Origin: a virus | Length of the DNA: 34,227 nucleotides | IMG/VR virus record: IMGVR_UViG_3300036829_000047 | Span: 1-34,227 of that record | Reading direction: 5' to 3' (one strand) | Shown here: positions 30,084-34,227 of the stretch, piece after piece | Position numbering within the stretch: the first letter of the stretch is position 1 | How the letters are laid out: each line of letters opens with the position of its first letter | Made by a program: the position numbers and the translations under genes | Notes under the pieces: model-generated | Databases searched by the model: none | What the model saw: the letters and a program-made list of their open reading frames with translations, nothing else | What the model was told of the DNA's origin: nothing

Positions 30084-32216
30084 TCAGGCAGCATCGTCGG
30101 CGTCCTCGTCGAGAGTGTCGTCATCTGCCGCGAACTCGGCCAGGACGTAGCGGGCGGCGGTGGTGCTGCCGGTGACGGCGATGTGCTCCTGGTCCCGGAG
30201 GATGACGAGCCAGCGCTTGAGAGTGCTGCGCGGGATCTCGGTGTGCGCGATGAGATCGCTGAGCCGCGCCCCGTTCTCGCCGCGGCGCTGAAGGAGGCCC
30301 AGTATCGGCCCGGAGATGCGGGCGGGGACGGCAATGGCCCGGTTCGCGGCCGGGGAGTTGCCCTCAGCACCGTCGATCGCGTCGCGGGCGGCGATGAGGT
30401 CGGCGATCTGAACGGGCGGGTCGGTCGGCCCGGGCATGCCGGCGAGGCGCTCGGCGACGTCCTCGGCGAGTTCGGTGAGGCGGGCGATGGGCTCGCCCTG
30501 GCGCTGCACGGGCTGCACGGCCGCGGTCGCGCTGCCCGCTGCGGGGGCGTGTGTGTCATGGCGGCCCGCGTAGCCGGCCAGCGCTGCGGCGATAGCAGGC
30601 GGGATGGCCGCCGTGGGGCGGCCGCGCCGCTTGGCGAGGGCCATGACCTGATCGAAGTCGTGCAGGTCGCGGACCCGGCCGGCTTTCCAGGTGCCGTCCG
30701 GGCCGACGACGAGGGCGACGCCCTTCACGCCCTGCGCGTAGGTGGCCATGTCCGGCATGCCCAGCAGTTCCCAGTCGGATATGAGGTTGCCCAGCTCGTG
30801 GCCCTGGTTGAGGCGCAACGCGATCTTGTTCCCGGCGTTGGCGTGCAGGTCCTTGTTGCCGGTGTACTGCACCACGGCGCGCTGCCCGGCGTAGGCGAGG
30901 CCGACGCCAGCGGACCGGCCGCCCTTGAGAATGTCGCCGACGGGCTCCTTGGCCTTGTGCGCGATCGGGGAATTCGCGCCGAGCAGGGTGTCGCCCTCAT
31001 CCAGGATGATCAGGATGGCCGGGTCTTCGGGCGTGGGGACGTGGTTCCGCCCGCCGCTGCGGGCGGAACGCTGCCGGATGATCTCGGCGCCCCATTCCAC
31101 GATCTTCAGCGCCTTGTCGTATTCGGGGACGCCGTCGGGTGACAGGCCCGCGCGGGCGTCGAGGGCGTCGCCCCACAGGAACGGGATAGTGCCCTTGCGC
31201 AGGTCGATCGCCCAGACGAGGGTGTCCCTGCGGCCGGTGTAGTCCTCGATGATGTTGGAGTAGGTGGTGGTTTTCCCGCCGCCGGTCGCGGCGAGCATAC
31301 TGGTGTGCCAGGCGCCCTGGTCGTCGTAGACGTTCAGGGTAAGGTCCCCCCCGGTGTCAGGGTCGGCGCCGAGGACCAGGGGGCCGTCCATGATGGAGCG
31401 GCGCGCCGCCGCGTGCGCGGGGTTGAGCGCGGGGTGAGTGACGTCCCCGTCCCACGGATCGTTCATCTGCACGGTGATGATGACGTTCCCGGCGTGCCTC
31501 GTGTCGGTGACGACGCGGACGCGCTCGGCGGGCAGCGAGAGGACGGCGGCGATCTTCTCGTCCAGGTCGCCGTGCGCGAGTTTCGTCGCAGAGGAGCCGG
31601 TGCCGCGGATGTCGACGGTGAACTCCTGGCCGGTGCGGGTGTCCTTCTCGCGGACCAGGTGGCTGCCTTCCAGGCCCGCGGCGGCGGCGACGGTCTGCCA
31701 GCGGGCGCGCTTGGCTTTCAGGGCCCGGCGGTGCTTCATCACGTCTGACCAGGTGATGGCGGACCACCCCGCGGCTGCGGCGCCCGTGTAGCCGAGCAGT
31801 ACCGGAAGATCCGTGACCCCGGTCGCGGCGGCGGTGGCCAGCCACGCCGGCACCCCGGCCGCCAGTGAGGCGGCGGTCGCGGAGTACCAGCGGGAGCCGT
31901 GCGTCTTGTGCGTGCTGACCCATGCGGCTGCGGCAGCGGGCGGCCCGAACAAGCCGAGCATGAGCGGGTCCGCGTGGACGGCGTAGCCGATCGCCCCGGC
32001 CGGGTACAGCGCGGTCATAGCCGTGCCGAGGCCGCGTGTCTCCGGCTTCTCGGCGACCCAGCGGACGTAGCCGCCGACAGCGCGCCCTGCCGCGCGTGCC
32101 GCGCCGGAACTTCCCGTGCCCCCGGTGTCCCGGGCGTTCCGGGTGTTCCGGTCACGGGTGTACGGACCCCAGGCGACGGCCTGGGGGCCCTGCTCGCTGC
32201 GGCGGCCGAGGGTCAC
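30084..32216 (-). CDS. FtsK/SpoIIIE-type DNA translocase, TraB-like conjugation protein
   Basis: A 710-residue protein from a GTG with AGGAGG eight bases upstream. The N-terminus is basic, followed by hydrophobic helices at about 63-160 (TALYPAGAIGYAV, AATGVTDLPVLLGYTGAAAA). Walker A ATGGGKTTTYSNI is near 308-320, Walker B AILIILDEGDTLL near 398-410. The C-terminus (about 635-700: GPILGLLQRRGENGARLSDL, IPRSTLKRWLVILRDQEHI) is a winged helix, like the DNA-recognition gamma domain of FtsK and TraB. TraB-type proteins move double-stranded plasmid DNA between mycelial cells. AICE context and single-gene architecture favour transfer over chromosome segregation. The 13-bp repeats just downstream are a candidate target. 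Confidence 0.85.
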   Translation of the reverse strand: MTLGRRSEQGPQAVAWGPYTRDRNTRNARDTGGTGSSGAARAAGRAVGGYVRWVAEKPETRGLGTAMTALYPAGAIGYAVHADPLMLGLFGPPAAAAAWVSTHKTHGSRWYSATAASLAAGVPAWLATAAATGVTDLPVLLGYTGAAAAGWSAITWSDVMKHRRALKAKRARWQTVAAAAGLEGSHLVREKDTRTGQEFTVDIRGTGSSATKLAHGDLDEKIAAVLSLPAERVRVVTDTRHAGNVIITVQMNDPWDGDVTHPALNPAHAAARRSIMDGPLVLGADPDTGGDLTLNVYDDQGAWHTSMLAATGGGKTTTYSNIIEDYTGRRDTLVWAIDLRKGTIPFLWGDALDARAGLSPDGVPEYDKALKIVEWGAEIIRQRSARSGGRNHVPTPEDPAILIILDEGDTLLGANSPIAHKAKEPVGDILKGGRSAGVGLAYAGQRAVVQYTGNKDLHANAGNKIALRLNQGHELGNLISDWELLGMPDMATYAQGVKGVALVVGPDGTWKAGRVRDLHDFDQVMALAKRRGRPTAAIPPAIAAALAGYAGRHDTHAPAAGSATAAVQPVQRQGEPIARLTELAEDVAERLAGMPGPTDPPVQIADLIAARDAIDGAEGNSPAANRAIAVPARISGPILGLLQRRGENGARLSDLIAHTEIPRSTLKRWLVILRDQEHIAVTGSTTAARYVLAEFAADDDTLDEDADDAA

Positions 32217-32246
32217 GGTCAGTTCCTCCTAACGGTGATGCGGTGG

Positions 32247-32549
32247 TCAGGCCGCGTCCTGGCCGGTGAAGTGCATGCCGCGGGCGGCGACCTCACGGGC
32301 GTCCTCGAACTCGTCCTCGAACGCCTTCGCGGACTGCGAGGCGCCGGTAGCGGCCTCTTTGATTCCCTCGCTGACCTGCTGCAGCGGGTTCGTCACCGAC
32401 GACGGCAGCTTCCGGGCACCCAGGTCGGCGGCCCACTCGCCGAGCTGCTCGGCGAGCGACTTGAGCACGTCGGCGATCTGGGTGATGGTCTCCAGGAATT
32501 CGCCGTCCGTCGTCGGGGGCTCCAGGTTCAGGGTGTATCGCTGGGTCAT
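32247..32549 (-). CDS. Possible separate C-terminal product from an internal start
   Basis: Inside the 272-residue frame an ATG at 32549 (MTQRYTLNLEPPTTDGEFLE) is preceded by AGAGGAGA at good spacing, as strong as the RBS of the full-length gene. It would give a 100-residue, acidic helical protein corresponding to the C-terminal domain, separated from the membrane part by the Pro-rich linker. Either this is an in-frame second product, or the true organisation is two genes fused by readthrough. Sequence alone cannot decide. Confidence 0.4.
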   Translation of the reverse strand: MTQRYTLNLEPPTTDGEFLETITQIADVLKSLAEQLGEWAADLGARKLPSSVTNPLQQVSEGIKEAATGASQSAKAFEDEFEDAREVAARGMHFTGQDAA

Positions 32550-33065
32550 GTTGGTTCTCCTCTGCTGCGCCCCGGCCGGGGCGGTTACTTGCGGGTTCAC
32601 CGGCGCCGGGTCCGTCCCGGTACCGGAGTTATCGGGGCCGGGCACGGGTGCCAGGGGGCTGCCGGGAGCGCCTTGACGCGGTGTCCGGCGCCCGGGGTCT
32701 GTGACCTTCACCGGGGTTGCGTTGGCAGCCTGCGGGGCGCTGCCGCCGCTGCCGTTGTTCTCCGTGTCGCGCGGGTCACCGCGCCACATGAGCGGGATCA
32801 GGGGACGGCGGTTCTTGCCGAGGCGCCCTATGCCGGAGACAGCGCCGCGCCCGGCGAACTTGGCGGCCTTACCAGAACCCCGCGTGCCGGCGGCGATGCC
32901 GCGCCCGGTCAGGCCGCCGAGGCGCCCGGAGTGGTGCTGCGCGGCCTTGCGGGGGGTCCGCCAGCCGGTCGCCTGGTGTGCGGAGCGGATGAAGTTGCGG
33001 CCCGACTTGGTGAAGGCGGTCATGACGGCGACGATGAACAGGATCGCCAGCACTTCACCGCCCAT
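32247..33065 (-). CDS. Membrane-anchored Gly/Pro-rich protein of the transfer operon
   Basis: A 272-residue protein; GAGGAGG precedes its ATG at 33065. One N-terminal hydrophobic helix (GGEVLAILFIVAVMTAF) is followed by a basic Gly/Arg region (HHSGRLGGLTGRGIAAGTRG, GRGAVSGIGRLGKNRRP), a long Pro/Gly/Asn linker, and a helical C-terminal domain (LETITQIADVLKSLAEQLGE, FEDEFEDAREVAARGMHF). Proteins of this composition appear upstream of FtsK-like transfer genes in AICEs. It overlaps the upstream gene by eleven bases. Function not known; a role in the transfer complex is inferred from position. Confidence 0.65.
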   Translation of the reverse strand: MGGEVLAILFIVAVMTAFTKSGRNFIRSAHQATGWRTPRKAAQHHSGRLGGLTGRGIAAGTRGSGKAAKFAGRGAVSGIGRLGKNRRPLIPLMWRGDPRDTENNGSGGSAPQAANATPVKVTDPGRRTPRQGAPGSPLAPVPGPDNSGTGTDPAPVNPQVTAPAGAQQRRTNMTQRYTLNLEPPTTDGEFLETITQIADVLKSLAEQLGEWAADLGARKLPSSVTNPLQQVSEGIKEAATGASQSAKAFEDEFEDAREVAARGMHFTGQDAA

Positions 33066-33360
33066 CGCAGTCCTCCTCGCCGTCGGCGCCGGGCTCGCCG
33101 CGGCGCGGCAGGAAGCGGACCGCCATGTACTCCGCGGCAGCCGCGGCCACGGTGGTGGCCGGGATGGCGACGGCCATGGTCAGTGCGGTGGCGACCGGGG
33201 ACAGGTTCACGATGAACCGCAGCGCGACCGCGGACGCGAGGTACACCAGCCAGTTCAGGGCCCTGGGCGGCCAGTTGGAGCGCAGCACGGCAGCGAAGCC
33301 GGGGGGTGCCTCATCGGGGGCATCTTCCGCGCCGGGGACGGGCAGGTGATGCAGGGTCAT
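33055..33360 (-). CDS. Small two-TM membrane protein
   Basis: A 101-residue protein starting at an ATG (33360) with GGAG nine bases upstream. After a Pro-rich N-terminus it has hydrophobic helices WLVYLASAVALRFIVNL and ALTMAVAIPATTVAAAAAEY, then a charged tail (RRGEPGADGEEDCDGR). It lies in the transfer operon and is coupled to the downstream gene. Resembles Spd-type or transfer-complex membrane proteins in composition only. Confidence 0.6.
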   Translation of the reverse strand: MTLHHLPVPGAEDAPDEAPPGFAAVLRSNWPPRALNWLVYLASAVALRFIVNLSPVATALTMAVAIPATTVAAAAAEYMAVRFLPRRGEPGADGEEDCDGR

Positions 33361-33375
33361 GACAGGTGTCTCCGA

Positions 33376-33555
33376 TCAGAACAGGTGGGCAAGCGACGCC
33401 GACAGGGACGCCAGCCACATGGCCGGGATGTGCCCGATCGGGGTGTTGGCGGCCAGGAGTCCCCAGCTGGTCAGGATGACGAGTTCGGCCCAGCCGGTGA
33501 TGTGTTGCCAGATGAAGATGGCCACCACGCCGGTCAGGAGGACGAGGAGAATCAC
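33376..33555 (-). CDS. Small hydrophobic membrane protein (59 aa)
   Basis: GTG start at 33555 with AAAGGA seven bases upstream. The 59 residues are almost all hydrophobic (VILLVLLTGVVAIFIWQHIT, ELVILTSWGLLAANTP, AMWLASLSASLAHLF) and form two or three membrane segments. Too short for most gene callers, but it fills the gap between the WhiB and the next membrane gene with proper signals. Likely another Spd-like small membrane protein. Confidence 0.65.
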   Translation of the reverse strand: MILLVLLTGVVAIFIWQHITGWAELVILTSWGLLAANTPIGHIPAMWLASLSASLAHLF

Positions 33556-33571
33556 GGAAGGTTCCTTTCTG

Positions 33572-33892
33572 TTACGCGGCTTCTGCTAGCCGCTGCTTCT
33601 GCTTCTCGCGGTCGCGCAGGATCTTCCGGCGCTCCCGCTCGCTCTTTCCGCCCCAGATCCCGAAGCGGTCCGCGTTCTCCAGCGCGTATTCAAGGCACGG
33701 CTGCCGTACGGGGCAGCGCATGCAGATCCGCTTCGCCGGGCTCGAGTCGCCGCCCTTCGCCGGAAACCAAGCCTCTGGATCAGCGGTCGCGCACTGCGCG
33801 GCGTCCTGCCAGTCGGCCTCTGACCGCTCCTCAGCGGCGAGCAGCGAGCCGGACGCTCCGGGGCTGAACTCCAGGGTGCTCCGGGCCTTCAC
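33572..33892 (-). CDS. WhiB-family iron-sulfur transcriptional regulator
   Basis: A 106-residue protein with the four Fe-S cysteines at 34, 57, 60 and 66 (CxxC at ICMRCP, then CLEYAL), the invariant GIWGG turn at 78-82 and a basic C-terminal segment (KSERERRKILRDREKQKQRL) for DNA binding. WhiB-like proteins are found only in actinobacteria and their phages and work with the principal sigma factor to regulate promoters. Its place at the head of the transfer operon suggests control of transfer or of the element life cycle. It overlaps the upstream gene by GTGA. Confidence 0.93.
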   Translation of the reverse strand: MKARSTLEFSPGASGSLLAAEERSEADWQDAAQCATADPEAWFPAKGGDSSPAKRICMRCPVRQPCLEYALENADRFGIWGGKSERERRKILRDREKQKQRLAEAA

Positions 33893-34089
33893 GCCGTCGC
33901 CCCAGTTCCCGCGGTCGTGACGCTTGTCCCGGCCAGGAAGGGGCGGTCCGCCTCGTGCTCGACGATGATCATCGTGCCGCCCGGGCCGGCCTGAACGGAC
34001 CAGTTGATGCCAGGCGTGTCGGCGTGGGCGCGGGTCCAGCGGGACATGTCCTGCCTGGTGTTGATGTGCGTGACGAAGGTGGGGTTCAC
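33889..34089 (-). CDS. Small hypothetical protein (66 aa)
   Basis: GTG start overlapping the upstream stop (GTGA), ending in a GTGA overlap with the WhiB gene. It contains MSRWTRAHADTPGINWSVQA and IIVEHEADRPF, a small alpha/beta pattern without a recognisable motif. Retained on the overlaps at both ends and its place in a conserved-looking operon. Function unknown. Confidence 0.55.
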   Translation of the reverse strand: MNPTFVTHINTRQDMSRWTRAHADTPGINWSVQAGPGGTMIIVEHEADRPFLAGTSVTTAGTGATA

Positions 34090-34227
34090 GCCGGCACCTC
34101 GCTCAGTCCCCGCAGCTCGGACAGCAGCGCGCGGGCGTCAGACTCGCGATAGCGGCGATGGCCGCCCGCGGTGCGTACGGCGGCGATCTTCCCGGCGTCA
34201 GCCCAGTCCTTCAGGGTGCTCCGCGGC
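34086..34227 (-). CDS. BldC/MerR-like helix-turn-helix protein (N-terminus outside the window)
   Basis: Reading in from the window edge, the frame gives PRSTLKDWADAGKIAAVRTA, GGHRRYRESDARALL, then a short tail and TGA. This is the MerR/BldC-type winged helix: (S/T)TLKxWAxxGKI, RTxGGHRRY. Such proteins are small DNA-binding regulators or excisionases often found at the head of AICE and phage operons. The first ten or more residues are beyond the window. The last codons overlap the next gene by GTGA. Confidence 0.82.
   Translation of the reverse strand, partial: PRSTLKDWADAGKIAAVRTAGGHRRYRESDARALLSELRGLSEVPA

Noticed and set aside
30084-32216. Host chromosomal FtsK/SpoIIIE rather than a transfer protein
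   Set aside because: It lacks the four-helix plus long-linker FtsK layout, sits with WhiB, DUF2637-like and small membrane proteins, and has a repeat cluster at its 3' end. The transfer interpretation is favoured, though not proven.
31899-33215. Plus-strand open frame (438 codons) opposite the transfer operon
   Set aside because: It runs antisense to the FtsK/TraB-like and membrane-protein genes, which have clear motifs and ribosome-binding sites. The plus-strand product is low-complexity Arg/Gly/Pro sequence.
1-34227. Integrase, phage repressor or att sites
   Set aside because: No tyrosine or serine recombinase pattern and no C1-type repressor was seen. The two excisionase-like HTH proteins at the window edges hint that such genes may lie outside, but this cannot be shown here.

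Overview
The window looks like part of a mobile element from a high-GC actinomycete, probably Streptomyces or a close relative. The evidence is the strong GC bias, dense ATGA/GTGA overlaps with frequent GTG starts, a WhiB-family regulator, a BldC/MerR-type HTH protein, and an FtsK/TraB translocase next to a DUF2637-like membrane protein. Both ends cut through genes, so the element continues on both sides. No integrase, phage repressor, plasmid replicase, tRNA or rRNA gene was recognised.

Layout. (1) 1-4758: a tightly coupled run of small genes, starting with an HTH excisionase-like protein and ending in a recombination set (YqaJ exonuclease, RecT annealing protein, VRR-NUC nuclease). (2) 4791-5959: a phage replication initiator-like protein and a possible helicase-loader-type protein. 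The initiator gene contains five 12-bp iteron-like repeats followed by an AT-rich patch, a layout that recalls the lambda origin inside gene O. (3) 5952-9731: small accessory proteins, several of them zinc-binding (CCHC knuckle, FDXHR finger, zinc ribbons), plus a RyR-domain protein and a GIY-YIG/MUG113 protein. (4) 9828-19665: HNH nuclease, a possible cos region, small and large terminase, portal, VG15/MuF-like minor capsid protein, scaffold, SU10-like major capsid protein, connectors, tail terminator, major tail protein, and tail assembly chaperones with a canonical G GGA AAT -1 frameshift site. (5) 19667-28962: tape measure with a 132-bp tandem repeat, a two-TM protein, a beta-helix tailspike, a large tail-tip protein with LamG-like domains, a further tail protein, and a lysis set (XhlA-like protein, Pro-rich secreted or anchored protein, GH25-like endolysin). 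A strong terminator follows. Together these would encode a siphovirus-type particle.

(6) 29053-34227, on the opposite strand and converging on the phage late operon: a BldC/MerR-like HTH protein, a small protein, WhiB, three small membrane or Pro-rich proteins, a TraB/FtsK-like DNA translocase with a C-terminal winged helix, and a DUF2637-like membrane protein. This is the arrangement of the conjugation module of actinobacterial integrative elements (AICEs) and plasmids. Between the translocase gene and the DUF2637 gene lies a cluster of 13-bp repeats, placed where a TraB-recognition locus (clt) would be expected.

The main interpretation is a chimera: a siphophage genome with its own recombination and replication genes that also carries a mycelial-conjugation cassette, so that it could in principle move both as virions and by TraB-type double-stranded DNA transfer. 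Gene identities come from motif recognition by eye. The functional coupling of the two modules is inference.
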